Notes under the pieces: generated by a model | What the model was told of the DNA's origin: nothing | What the model saw: the letters and a program-made list of their open reading frames with translations, nothing else | Databases searched by the model: none | Source: JBBROS01 sp963752225 | GTDB taxonomy: Bacteria > Pseudomonadota > Alphaproteobacteria > Acetobacterales > Acetobacteraceae | DNA length: 64,000 nt | Direction of reading: 5' to 3' | Assembly: GCA_963752225.1 (NCBI GenBank) | Contig: CAVVXS010000009.1 | Coordinates: 868,001-932,000 of the forward strand | Position numbers and translations under genes: made by a program | Shown here: piece by piece, positions 1 to 7,222 of the stretch | How positions within the stretch are numbered: the first letter of the stretch is position 1 | Layout: the number at the start of each line of letters is the position of its first letter

Positions 1-69
1 CTGCCCGGCGCCGGTGACGAGCGCCACGCGCGGGATCGACGCCGGAATGGGATCGGGGAACTCCGTCAT
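1..69 (-). CDS. SDR-family oxidoreductase, N-terminal 23 residues only
   Basis: Only the beginning of this gene lies in the window; it runs off the left edge. From an ATG at 67-69 the minus strand encodes MTEFPDPIPASIPR followed by VALVTGAGQ. That is the first beta strand and the start of the TGxxxGxG cofactor-binding motif of short-chain dehydrogenases/reductases. The substrate cannot be inferred from so little sequence. The gene is divergent from the hybrid histidine kinase that begins at 211, so both promoters should lie in 70-210. Confidence 0.7.
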   Translation of the reverse strand, partial: MTEFPDPIPASIPRVALVTGAGQ

Positions 70-210
70 GCCTGGCTCCCTACGCGCCCCGACCCGCCGC
101 GTAAAGCCGCCCGAGCTTGTTGCATTCAGGACACGACTTTGCTCCTCTCGCCCGCGAGGAGGCCCTCCGGCTTCCGGGCTGGAGGCGCGCAATGCTAGAA
201 CGCCCGTGAC
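70..210. promoter_or_regulatory. divergent intergenic region, SDR / hybrid kinase
   Basis: This 141-bp gap separates two divergent genes and must hold both start regions. I see no convincing -35/-10 pair and no clear inverted repeat. The kinase ATG at 211 is not preceded by a good Shine-Dalgarno sequence. A short ORF beginning at an ATG at 191-193 ends at a TGA just before the kinase start and could couple translation, but that is speculation. Confidence 0.3.
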
Positions 211-3003
211 ATGGCTGTGACAGGCGCCCCGGACCATTCGGACAACTCGGCGCCGCGACGTTGGCCGGTCCGACTCATCATGGTCGGCATCGTGTTCGCC
301 CTGGTCCTGCCGGGCCTGCTGTTCTGCGGCGTGCTGATCCAGCAGATCGCCAGCACCGAGCGCACCCGTTCGCTGGAAGCGGCACAGGCGACCGCCCAAC
401 GCACCGCCGACACGCTCGACCGCGAGGTGAGCAACCTGACCGCCGCCTTGGTGGCGCTCGGCACCTCGCCAGCGCTCGACACCGGCGACGTCGCCGCATT
501 CGACGTCCAGGCGCGCGCGGTGTCCCACGCCCTCGGCTTCGGCATCGTGCTTGCCGACCTGAACGGACAGCAGATCGTCAACACCGCCGCCCCCGGCGGC
601 ACCACCCTGCCGCAGATGGGCAGCATCGAAACCGTCCGCCGCGTGGTCGAGATGGAAACCCCGACCGTGTCCGGCCTGTTCCTGTCCCGCGTCAACCAGG
701 CGCCCTCGCTGGCCATCGGCGTGCCGGTCAAGCGCGAGGGCGTGCTCCACTACGTGCTGGCGATCAACGTGCGGCCGAACGGGATCTACGAAATCCTGCG
801 CCAGCAGAACCTGCCGAAGGCGTGGGTCGCGACCGTGGTCGACGCCAACAACCGCATCATCGCCCGCACCGTCGACCCGGCCCGCTACGTCGGGCAGCCG
901 GCCCCGGAAGAGTTCCGCACCCACGCCGACCTGGACCACGCCGAATGGATCGGGTCCACGATCGAAGGCAGCTCCGTGCTCGTCGCCATGCAGCGGCAGC
1001 GCCTGGCCGACTGGCGCGTCGGCGTCGGCGTGCCGCTTTCGGTGGTCGAGGCGCCGCTGCGCCGGACCGTGACGCTGCTCGCGGTCGCCGGCCTCGTCAC
1101 CTTGATGATGGCCTGCCTGCTGGCCTGGTTCCTGGCCGGCAGCGTCGCCGGGCCGCTGCAGCGCTTGGCCCAGGCCGGCGACGCGCTCGTCCGCGGCGAG
1201 CAGGTGCGCGGCGTGCGCTCCTCCATCGCCGAGGTGGACGCCGTGTCCCGCGCCCTGGTGCAGGCGACACGCGACCTGCGCAGCCGGGCCGAGGCGCTGG
1301 CCGCCGAACGCGCCCAGCTCGCCACCGTGATCGAGACCGTGCCGGTCGGTCTGCTGATCGCCGAGGCTCCGGACGGGCGTATCGTCAGCGGCAACAACGA
1401 GGTCGAGCGCATGCTGCGCCAGCCGCTCCGGCGCGGCGAAACCCTCGCGGGATACGGTGAATGGACTGCCTACGACTCCGACGGCAGCCCCGTCGCCGCG
1501 TCGGACTACCCGTTGGCCCGGGTGCTGCGCGGCGAGCCGCATGCCGAGCTTCAGTGCCTGTACCACCGACCGGACGGCACTCGGGTCTGGATCGATATCG
1601 TCGGCGCACCCCTGCGTGACGCCGACGGGACCGTGACCGGCGGCATCGTCGCCCTGCGCGATATCGACGAGGCCGTACGTGCGCGCGAAGCCGAAGCCCG
1701 GTTCGCCGACCATCTCGAGGCGCAGGTCGCCGAGCGCACCGCCGCCTTGCGCGACTCCAACCAGCGGCTGCGCGACGAGATGACCGCCCGCGCCGAGGCC
1801 GAGGACCAGCTGCGCCAATCGCAGAAGATGGAGGCGGTCGGGCAGCTGACCGGCGGGATCGCCCACGACTTCAACAACCTGCTGACGATCATCATGGGCA
1901 GCCTCGACCTGCTGCGGCGCCGGGCCACCGAGGAGCGTGCGATCCGGCTGCTCGACAACGCGCTGGACGGGACCACGCGGGCGGCTACCCTGACCGCGCG
2001 GCTGCTCGCCTTCTCGCGCCGGCAACCGCTGCTGCCGCAGCCGCTGGACGCCAACAGCCTGGTCGCCGGCATGTCCGACCTGCTGCACCGCACCTTGGGC
2101 GAGGCGATCCAGGTGGAGACCGTGCTGGCCGAGCACCTGTGGCAGATCCTGGCCGATCCGAACCAGCTCGAGAACGCCCTGCTCAACCTCGCCGTCAACG
2201 CTCGCGACGCTATGCTCGCCACACCGGACGGCTGCGGCCGGCTGCTGATCGAGACCGCCAACACCACCCTTGGACCGAGCTTCACCGCCAATCATCCGGA
2301 CGTGCTGCTCGGCGACTACGTTCAGCTTTCGGTCTCGGACACCGGCACCGGCATGACCCGCGAGGTCGCCTCGCACGCCTTCGAGCCGTTCTTCACCACC
2401 AAGCCGCCGGGCCAGGGAACCGGTCTCGGCCTCAGCCAGGTGCACGGCTTCGTCAAGCAAAGCGGCGGCCACGTGGCCATCCAGACCGCGCCCGGCGAGG
2501 GGACCACCGTCACCATCTACCTGCCGCGGCACGCCGGCGAGGCGCCGCCCGCGGCGACCGATCCGGACGAGGCCAGCGAAGGCTCCACCTCGGGCCTGAC
2601 CGTGCTCGTCGTCGAGGATGAGGACGCCGTCCGCCAGATCTCGACGGAGGCGCTGCGCGAACTCGGCCACATGGTGATCGAGGCGGCCGACGCGGCCGCG
2701 GCGCTCACCTTGCTCGACCGTCACCCGGTCGACCTGCTGTTCACCGACGTCTTGCTGCCCAACATGGACGGCGCCCAGCTCGCGGCCGAAGTCCGGCGCC
2801 GGCACCCGGCCCTGCCGATCCTGTTCACCAGCGGCTACGTCGGCAACCGCGGCCAGGCCGAGCCGGACGCCGACAACGACCGGCCCGGCCTCGGTCCGGA
2901 CGCGCTGCTGCTGCACAAGCCGTTCGCGCTGTGCGACTTGGCCGCCAAGCTCGGCGAAGCGATGCGCCCGGCAGGGCTCGAACCTGCGACCAAGCCGTTA
3001 TGA
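211..3003 (+). CDS. membrane-bound hybrid histidine kinase / response regulator
   Basis: This is a 930-residue sensor kinase. A TM segment at about residues 22-44 is followed by a periplasmic sensor region to about 285 (probably Cache-like) and a second TM at about 287-312. Then come a HAMP-like linker, a PAS domain at about 370-490, a coiled coil, HisKA (motif GGIAHDFNN, phospho-acceptor His552), HATPase (N box NLAVNARDAM, G boxes DTGTGM and GTGLGLS) and a C-terminal receiver at about 797-920 with Asp846 in LLFTDVLLP. It should autophosphorylate and pass phosphate to its own receiver. No partner regulator is adjacent and the signal is unknown. The last 13 codons read antisense through a tRNA gene (2963-3036), and the TGA stop falls in the tRNA anticodon loop, so the residues RPAGLEPATKPL are an overlap product and not a conserved domain. 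Confidence 0.92.
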   Translation: MAVTGAPDHSDNSAPRRWPVRLIMVGIVFALVLPGLLFCGVLIQQIASTERTRSLEAAQATAQRTADTLDREVSNLTAALVALGTSPALDTGDVAAFDVQARAVSHALGFGIVLADLNGQQIVNTAAPGGTTLPQMGSIETVRRVVEMETPTVSGLFLSRVNQAPSLAIGVPVKREGVLHYVLAINVRPNGIYEILRQQNLPKAWVATVVDANNRIIARTVDPARYVGQPAPEEFRTHADLDHAEWIGSTIEGSSVLVAMQRQRLADWRVGVGVPLSVVEAPLRRTVTLLAVAGLVTLMMACLLAWFLAGSVAGPLQRLAQAGDALVRGEQVRGVRSSIAEVDAVSRALVQATRDLRSRAEALAAERAQLATVIETVPVGLLIAEAPDGRIVSGNNEVERMLRQPLRRGETLAGYGEWTAYDSDGSPVAASDYPLARVLRGEPHAELQCLYHRPDGTRVWIDIVGAPLRDADGTVTGGIVALRDIDEAVRAREAEARFADHLEAQVAERTAALRDSNQRLRDEMTARAEAEDQLRQSQKMEAVGQLTGGIAHDFNNLLTIIMGSLDLLRRRATEERAIRLLDNALDGTTRAATLTARLLAFSRRQPLLPQPLDANSLVAGMSDLLHRTLGEAIQVETVLAEHLWQILADPNQLENALLNLAVNARDAMLATPDGCGRLLIETANTTLGPSFTANHPDVLLGDYVQLSVSDTGTGMTREVASHAFEPFFTTKPPGQGTGLGLSQVHGFVKQSGGHVAIQTAPGEGTTVTIYLPRHAGEAPPAATDPDEASEGSTSGLTVLVVEDEDAVRQISTEALRELGHMVIEAADAAAALTLLDRHPVDLLFTDVLLPNMDGAQLAAEVRRRHPALPILFTSGYVGNRGQAEPDADNDRPGLGPDALLLHKPFALCDLAAKLGEAMRPAGLEPATKPL

Positions 3004-3036
3004 GCGGCCCGCTCTGACCAACTGAGCTACAGGCGC
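2963..3036 (-). tRNA. tRNA with anticodon CAU (elongator Met, or Ile2 if lysidine-modified)
   Basis: A complete 74-nt cloverleaf folds on the minus strand. The acceptor stem GCGCCTG pairs with CGGGCGC, the D stem is GCTC/GAGC, and the anticodon stem GGCCG/CGGCT closes loop CTCATAA with anticodon CAT. The T stem GCAGG/CCTGC closes loop TTCGAGC, and the discriminator is A. CCA is not encoded. Loop and stem cannot separate elongator tRNA-Met from the AUA-reading tRNA-Ile2; the variable region resembles Ile2 somewhat. It is not the initiator, because positions 1 and 72 form a normal G-C pair. The 3' half overlaps the end of the hybrid kinase gene on the other strand. Confidence 0.93.
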
Positions 3037-3112
3037 CTCGCCCGACCAATCTGGCACTCCATCGCGCGCACCGCTATACCCCGCCGCCACACCCCAACGC
3101 GCAGGTTCCACC

Positions 3113-3637
3113 ATGGACGTGACCAAGCTTTCCCCCGGCCGCGACGCGCCGACCGACATCAACGTGGTGATCGAGATCCCGCAGGGCTCCCAGGTGAAGT
3201 ACGAGCTCGATAAGGACAGCGGCGCCATGGTCGTGGACCGGTTCCTGTTCACGCCCATGGCCTATCCGGCCGCCTACGGCTTCATCCCCGGCACCCTCGC
3301 CGCCGACGGCGACCCGGCCGATGCGCTCGTGCTGGCGCCCGCCGCCATCGTCCCCGGCGCGGTCATCCGCTGCCGCCCGATCGGCATGCTGCAGATGGAA
3401 GACGAGAGCGGCCAGGACGAGAAGATCATCTGCGTGCCGCACGACAAGATCCACACCGCCTACAAGACGGTGCACTCGGTCGACGACCTGCCGGAAATCA
3501 CCCGCCAAGCGATCGAGCACTTCTTCACCCGCTACAAGGACCTCGAGCCCGGCAAGTGGGTGAAGGTGACCGGTTGGGCGCCCAAGGACGCGGCAATGGA
3601 CGTGATCAAGCAGTCGATCGCCGCCGCCAAGACCTGA
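3113..3637 (+). CDS. ppa: inorganic pyrophosphatase (family I)
   Basis: This 174-residue protein is a soluble family I inorganic pyrophosphatase, which hydrolyses PPi to two phosphates in the cytoplasm and pulls biosynthetic reactions forward. Family landmarks are VVIEIPQGSQVKYELDK near the N terminus, the DRFLFTPMAYPAAYGFIPGT block and the metal-binding DGDPADALV segment at about residues 64-72. The fifth position of that signature is Ala where the family pattern expects a larger hydrophobic residue, a small oddity that leaves the three aspartates intact. Length is typical for bacteria. The stop codon lies 5 bp before the likely recR start, so the two genes are probably co-transcribed. Confidence 0.96.
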   Translation: MDVTKLSPGRDAPTDINVVIEIPQGSQVKYELDKDSGAMVVDRFLFTPMAYPAAYGFIPGTLAADGDPADALVLAPAAIVPGAVIRCRPIGMLQMEDESGQDEKIICVPHDKIHTAYKTVHSVDDLPEITRQAIEHFFTRYKDLEPGKWVKVTGWAPKDAAMDVIKQSIAAAKT

Positions 3638-3642
3638 CCCGC

Positions 3643-4242
3643 TTGGGCGGACCCGAAGTCGAGCGCCTGATCGGCCTGCTCGCGCGATTGCCGGGCTTGG
3701 GCCCGCGCAGCGCGCGGCGGGCCGCTTTGCGCATGCTGCAACAGCCGCAAACCCGCATGCTGCCGCTCGCCGCCGCCTTGACCGAGGCGGCCAGCGCGGT
3801 GCGGCCGTGCCGCCGCTGCGGCAACCTCGACAGCCGCGACCCCTGCGGCATCTGCGCCGATCCGGCCCGCGAGCAGGGCCTGGTTTGCGTGGTGGAAGGG
3901 GTCGGCGACCTTTGGGCGCTGGAGCGGGCCAAGGTGCACCGCGGCGTCTACCATGTCTTGGGTGGCACCCTGTCGGCACTGAACGGCACCGGCCCCGACG
4001 ACCTCAATACCAGACCGTTGCTCGACCGCGTCGAGGCCGGTGAAGTCGAGGAGCTCATCCTGGCACTCGGCGCGACCGTAGACGGCGCCAGCACCGCGCA
4101 TTGGCTGGGCGAGCGGGTGCGGAAAGTGGCACCCGGCTTGCGGATCAGCCGGGTCGGCCAAGGCGTGCCGATCGGCGGCGCGCTGGATGTGCTGGACGAC
4201 GGCACGCTCGGCGCCGCCTTGCGCGGGCGCCGGGCCATCTGA
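3643..4242 (+). CDS. recR: recombination mediator protein RecR
   Basis: RecR works with RecO and RecF to load RecA on gapped DNA. From the TTG at 3643 the product is 199 residues, the normal length, beginning LGGPEVERLIGLLARLPGLG as RecR proteins do. A helix-hairpin-helix (LPGLGPRSARRAAL) is followed by a four-cysteine zinc finger (CRRC, then CGIC) and a Toprim domain beginning LVCVVEGVGDLWALE. The frame is open upstream into ppa but has no better start there. TTG is chosen from the alignment of the N terminus; no strong ribosome-binding site is visible. The more usual dnaX-ybaB neighbourhood is absent. Confidence 0.93.
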   Translation: MGGPEVERLIGLLARLPGLGPRSARRAALRMLQQPQTRMLPLAAALTEAASAVRPCRRCGNLDSRDPCGICADPAREQGLVCVVEGVGDLWALERAKVHRGVYHVLGGTLSALNGTGPDDLNTRPLLDRVEAGEVEELILALGATVDGASTAHWLGERVRKVAPGLRISRVGQGVPIGGALDVLDDGTLGAALRGRRAI

Positions 4243-4264
4243 GCGCGGGAGCTCGGTTCAGCGC

Positions 4265-4281
4265 GGGCGCAACTCGCGCCC
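4265..4281. terminator. hairpin between convergent genes
   Basis: A perfect 6-bp GC stem (GGGCGC / GCGCCC, loop AACTC) sits between recR and the convergent DUF2141 gene, touching the stop codon of the latter. It lacks a T-run, so it is at best a weak bidirectional terminator. Confidence 0.35.
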
Positions 4282-4712
4282 TATTCGAACCGCAACCGCA
4301 CGTCGATCACCGCGCCTGCGTCGCCGACCGAAAGCGCGCTGTCGGCGAACCGGGGACCGTGCAAGCCGAGCGACGGATCGCGCGAGAAACCGACGCCCTC
4401 GGTCGGAATGCCCAACAGCCCGCGGGACACCTCCCCGGTATTGCCCTTGTCGTGGAACACCACCACGGCCCAGGTGCCCGGCGGCACGTCTGGAATGGTC
4501 ATCGTGGTGACGCCCGGCTTGGCCCGGACCACGACGCTGCGGGCGCAGCCGTCATCGGTCAGCCACTCGTGCTGCTGGCACAGCTGCGCACGCACCGTGC
4601 CCGACGCGTCGCCGACATTATGCACCCGCAGCTCGACGTTGCCGGCCCGGGCTGGACCGGCCCCGATCAGACATGCGGCCAATGCCGCGGCAGCAGGAAC
4701 GAGGTAGCGCAT
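4281..4712 (-). CDS. secreted DUF2141 family protein
   Basis: This 143-residue exported protein of unknown function starts at ATG 4710-4712, which opens directly on a signal peptide (MRYLVPAAAALAACLIGAGPARA). A TTG 12 codons upstream is in frame but would bury the signal. The mature part, an all-beta domain with VELRVHNV near the start and PPGTWAVVVFHD and GIPTEGVGFS in the middle, matches the DUF2141 pattern. Two cysteines (in LCQQHE and DDGCA) could form a disulfide in the periplasm. It is convergent with recR. Nothing in the context reveals a role. Confidence 0.82.
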   Translation of the reverse strand: MRYLVPAAAALAACLIGAGPARAGNVELRVHNVGDASGTVRAQLCQQHEWLTDDGCARSVVVRAKPGVTTMTIPDVPPGTWAVVVFHDKGNTGEVSRGLLGIPTEGVGFSRDPSLGLHGPRFADSALSVGDAGAVIDVRLRFE

Positions 4713-4924
4713 GCCGGAGAAGTGGGATTGTGGCCCGGGGGGACGCAATGGTGCAGCGCGGAATGGCTGCTCTTCCCGGGGCGCGCGTCCGCAGTCCTCC
4801 CCGGAGCCAAGCCGGTCGCCTCGGTCAAAGCTTCAGAAATCGGCACACACGGGATCGAGCACCAAACCGACCGAGTCCTGCGCGAACGCTGCCCGGTAAG
4901 CACGCCGGATCGCCTGCAGCCGGT

Positions 4925-5353
4925 CTAGGACACCGACTCATTATGTCTCAACCAGATCCGGATGGCTGCGAGTTTGACGAGGGCGAGATAGTGGGCAGCG
5001 CGCTTTTCGTATCGGGTGGCGATCGCGCGGTAATGTTTGAGCTTGTTGAAGAAGCGCTCGACCAGGTTCCTGTAGCGATACAGGAAGGAGCTGAACACGG
5101 GCGGATCGAGCCGATGGTCCATCGGCCGGATATTCGCCCACACCCCTTGTGCGGTCATGCTCTCGCGCAGGGCGTTGCTGTCATAGGCGCGATCACCGAG
5201 CAGGATCTGCCCCGCTTGCAAACCGTCGAGCATGTCGGCGGCGCTGCGCCCGTCATGCGCTTGACCCTCAGTCAGCTTGATCGCGATCGGCATCCCGTTC
5301 GCATCCACAAGCGCGTGGATCTTGGTGGTCAGGCCGCCGCGCGAACGCCCCAT
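4925..5353 (-). CDS. IS5-family (IS427-like) transposase, orfB part
   Basis: This is the C-terminal half of a DDE transposase, 142 residues from the first ATG. It carries GRSRGGLTTKIHALVDANG, the second catalytic Asp in LLGDRAYDS and the catalytic Glu region NLVERFFNKLKHYRAIATRYEK. It lies in the -1 frame relative to orfA and overlaps it by 25 bp. It is open upstream to a slippery heptamer at 5404-5410, so the active enzyme is probably an orfA-orfB frameshift fusion, not this ORF alone. The TAG stop is completed by the duplicated TA target outside the element, a feature typical of this group. Confidence 0.93.
   Translation of the reverse strand: MGRSRGGLTTKIHALVDANGMPIAIKLTEGQAHDGRSAADMLDGLQAGQILLGDRAYDSNALRESMTAQGVWANIRPMDHRLDPPVFSSFLYRYRNLVERFFNKLKHYRAIATRYEKRAAHYLALVKLAAIRIWLRHNESVS
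4928..4945. repeat. left terminal inverted repeat of the IS
   Basis: Reading inwards the left end is GGACACCGACTCATTATG and the right end is GGTCCTGAACTCATAAAC. Ten of 18 positions match in register, including the terminal GG and the block ACTCAT. The flanking target duplication is TA (4926-4927 and 5803-5804). Confidence 0.8.
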
Positions 5354-5733
5354 GCACTCGGCTCGAGCGTGGTCCCGAGCCTCGGCTGGGGTGGCGTGCG
5401 GCCCCCCTTTTTGACGTTGCCGCCATGCTGATGCACCCGGATCGAAGAGGCGTCGATCGCCTGCAGGTCGCCGTCATAGGCCTGCGAGACGGCCGCGAAG
5501 ATGCGGTCCCACACGCCGAGCCTGGCCCAGCGCACAAAGCGATTGTAGCAGGTGGTCGGCGGCCCGTAGCGCTCGGGGATGTCGGCCCAAGGCGAGCCGG
5601 TCCGCATCCGCCAGTAGATGCCGTTCAACACCCGCCGGTCATCCACCCGCGGGACGCCGCGCGGTTTGTTTGGCAGCAGCGGCTCGATGATGGACCATTC
5701 GAAATCGCTCAGTTCGTAACGGCGCGGGGTCAT
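5329..5733 (-). CDS. IS5-family transposase, orfA part
   Basis: This N-terminal transposase half has 134 residues from ATG 5731-5733, which has GGAGG seven bases upstream. It begins MTPRRYELSDFEWSIIEPLL, the helix-turn-helix N terminus common to this group. It continues through RRVLNGIYWRMRTGSPWADIP and reaches the first catalytic Asp in LQAIDASSIRVHQHGG. After NVKK the frame degenerates. A -1 shift at 5404-5410 joins it to orfB with the expected TTKIHALVDANG continuation. A GTG at 5751 is an alternative but lacks a ribosome-binding site. Confidence 0.92.
   Translation of the reverse strand: MTPRRYELSDFEWSIIEPLLPNKPRGVPRVDDRRVLNGIYWRMRTGSPWADIPERYGPPTTCYNRFVRWARLGVWDRIFAAVSQAYDGDLQAIDASSIRVHQHGGNVKKGGRTPPQPRLGTTLEPSAWGVRAAA
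5404..5410 (-). other. candidate programmed -1 frameshift site of the IS
   Basis: In the orfA frame the minus strand reads GTC AAA AAG GGG GGC. The heptamer A AAG GGG fits the X XXY YYZ slippery pattern. After slipping back one base, the new frame is open without a stop to the orfB ATG and beyond. The G-run just downstream may add to the pausing. Confidence 0.65.
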
Positions 5734-5784
5734 CGCGGCACCTCCGGCCACGTTGAATCACCCCGCCCCGCGTCGCGCCAAGCA

Positions 5785-5802
5785 GTTTATGAGTTCAGGA
5801 CC
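5785..5802. repeat. right terminal inverted repeat of the IS
   Basis: This is the partner of the repeat at 4928-4945. The last base of the element is C5802, followed by the target duplication TA. Confidence 0.8.
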
Positions 5803-6068
5803 TAGCGTCTGCTCGCCGCGCTCCGCCACGATCAGCACCACCTTCGACCGCTGCTGAAGCAAGCGTCCGGCCGGGGTGCGCCAACGGCCGGCGCTGTCGA
5901 ACACGGTCAGGCCGGCGGGGAAGCGCGGCGTGACGTCGGTGTCGAGGAAGCGCGTGAACGCCGCATCGTCGGTCAAGCCGAACAGCAGCTGCGCTTGGAG
6001 CATAGGGTGGCAAGCCGGCGCGCCGGAATGGACGCAGCCGGCCAGCAGAAGCAGCGGGAGGATTGGCC

Positions 6069-7067
6069 TCAGGCGCGCCGGCCCAGCATCATTGCCGCAC
6101 CGGCCAACATCAGCACGGCCGCGGCGGCGATCGGGCCGCCTCGGGAGGGCGCGTTGCGGGCGCCCCGGCCGAACACGGGGTAGCTGTTGCGTCCCCACAC
6201 CTCGCCGTCATCGCCGGGTTCGAACAGGTTGCCGCCCGGGTTCTCCGGCGGGGTGTAACGCTTCTGCGCCGCTGTTCCGACCATCGCCGAGGCGACGTCC
6301 AGCGCGCCGGGCACGCTGCGGCCCATGGCGACGATCACCCGGGCGCCGGCGCCGACGTAAAGGTCGCGCCCACCCTGCTCGGCCGCATGCAGGATCACGT
6401 CGGCTGCGTTCTCCGGCGCGTAAAGCGGCGGCGGCAGGGTCGGCTCGCGATCCATGTAGTTGCGCGCGTGCTGCGGAAACGGCGTCGCGATCGCCGCCGG
6501 CTTGACCAGGACGACGGCAACCGGCGCCTGCTCATGCTCCAGCTCGATCCGGAGCGCGTCGGTGAAGCCCCGCACCGCCGCCTTGCTGGCGCAGTACGGC
6601 CCCTGCTGCGGCACCGACACGTCGGACAGGATGCTGCCGAGGTTGACGAGCGCGCCGCCCCGCTCGCGCAGGTGCGCCACCGCCACCAAGCTGCCGTGCA
6701 CCGTTCCCCAGTAATTGACGTCGAACAGCCGCCGCTGCTCCGCTTCCGGCACCACGTCCAGCCGACCGTAGATGCCGACGCCGGCGTTGTTGACCCAGGT
6801 GTCGAACCCGCCATAGGCGGCAATGGCGGCGTCGGCGAGCGCCTGCACCTGCGCCCGGTCGGACACGTCCGCGACCACGCCGGTGGCAACACCACCCTTC
6901 GCCTCGATCGCCGCCACCGCCGCGTCGAGCGCGGGCTTGTTGCGGGACGACAGCACCACCCGGGCGCCGCGTTCGGCTGCGGCATAGGCGGTGGCGAGGC
7001 CGATGCCGCTGCTGGCGCCGGTCACGACGATGACTTGTTCGGAAAGCGGCTTGAGGCTGGGTTTCAC
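6069..7067 (-). CDS. SDR-family NAD(P)-dependent oxidoreductase with C-terminal membrane anchor
   Basis: From GTG 7065-7067, with AGGTGA six bases upstream, this is a 332-residue classical short-chain dehydrogenase. The Rossmann motif TGASSGIG lies near residues 15-22, NNAG in VNNAGVGIYG, and the catalytic Ser-Tyr-Lys set in NLGSILSD and YCASK. The C-terminal 70 residues depart from the SDR fold and end in a probable TM helix (AAAAVLMLAGAAMMLG), so the enzyme is likely anchored to the inner membrane. Such extended SDRs are common but their substrates are unknown. The stop overlaps the apparent start of the interrupted DUF3574 lipoprotein, so the two probably formed an operon. Confidence 0.87.
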   Translation of the reverse strand: MKPSLKPLSEQVIVVTGASSGIGLATAYAAAERGARVVLSSRNKPALDAAVAAIEAKGGVATGVVADVSDRAQVQALADAAIAAYGGFDTWVNNAGVGIYGRLDVVPEAEQRRLFDVNYWGTVHGSLVAVAHLRERGGALVNLGSILSDVSVPQQGPYCASKAAVRGFTDALRIELEHEQAPVAVVLVKPAAIATPFPQHARNYMDREPTLPPPLYAPENAADVILHAAEQGGRDLYVGAGARVIVAMGRSVPGALDVASAMVGTAAQKRYTPPENPGGNLFEPGDDGEVWGRNSYPVFGRGARNAPSRGGPIAAAAVLMLAGAAMMLGRRA

Positions 7068-7222
7068 GCGTTGATCACCTGTCAGGAGGGTCGGCTCGAA
7101 AAGGATCGGCAGAGTGCGGAGGCGCCTGCCGTAAGCTGGTTCGGAGGGCAGGTTGGGCAACCCCGTCGCGAGCAGCGCCGGTCCGGAGGCGGTTCAGCCC
7201 GCCAGCGCGGCCCCGGCTCGTG

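Larger units (their letters stand above)
4928..5802 (-). mobile_element. complete IS5-family element, IS427-like, 875 bp
   Basis: The element has imperfect terminal inverted repeats, two overlapping transposase frames on the minus strand, and a direct TA duplication at both borders. The borders are fixed independently by the host gene: excising exactly this segment plus one TA restores a DUF3574 reading frame. Size, two-ORF layout with a -1 slippage site, and TA target fit the IS427 group. All three DDE residues are present, so the element looks intact and recent. No second copy occurs in the window. Confidence 0.93.
4833..6072 (-). pseudogene. DUF3574 lipoprotein gene interrupted by the IS5-family element
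   Basis: The two halves of one gene flank the insertion element. The 5' part (5803-6072) encodes a lipoprotein signal with lipobox LLAGC, then QAQLLFGLTDD and VTPRFPAGLTVFD, typical of DUF3574. It runs to GEQTL. The 3' part (4833-4927) encodes DRLQAIRRAYRAAFAQDSV and ends PVCADF, the usual DUF3574 C terminus. Deleting 4928-5802 plus one TA copy fuses them in frame as GEQTLDRLQAIRR. With the element present, translation of the 5' half ends at 5758-5760 after an unrelated tail. The start codon is unclear. A CTG at 6070-6072, overlapping the upstream SDR stop, is the best-placed candidate; a GTG at 6198 would put 45 residues ahead of the lipobox. Function of the family is unknown. Confidence 0.88.

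Noticed and set aside
2960..3003. RPAGLEPATKPL as a conserved C-terminal tail of the kinase
   Set aside because: It is the translation of the antisense strand of the tRNA and has no domain meaning.
5754..5759. GATTCA/GACTCA as the tips of the IS inverted repeats (element 4935-5759)
   Set aside because: That choice gives no target duplication and leaves the host gene out of frame. The ends at 4928 and 5802 give a TA duplication and restore DUF3574.
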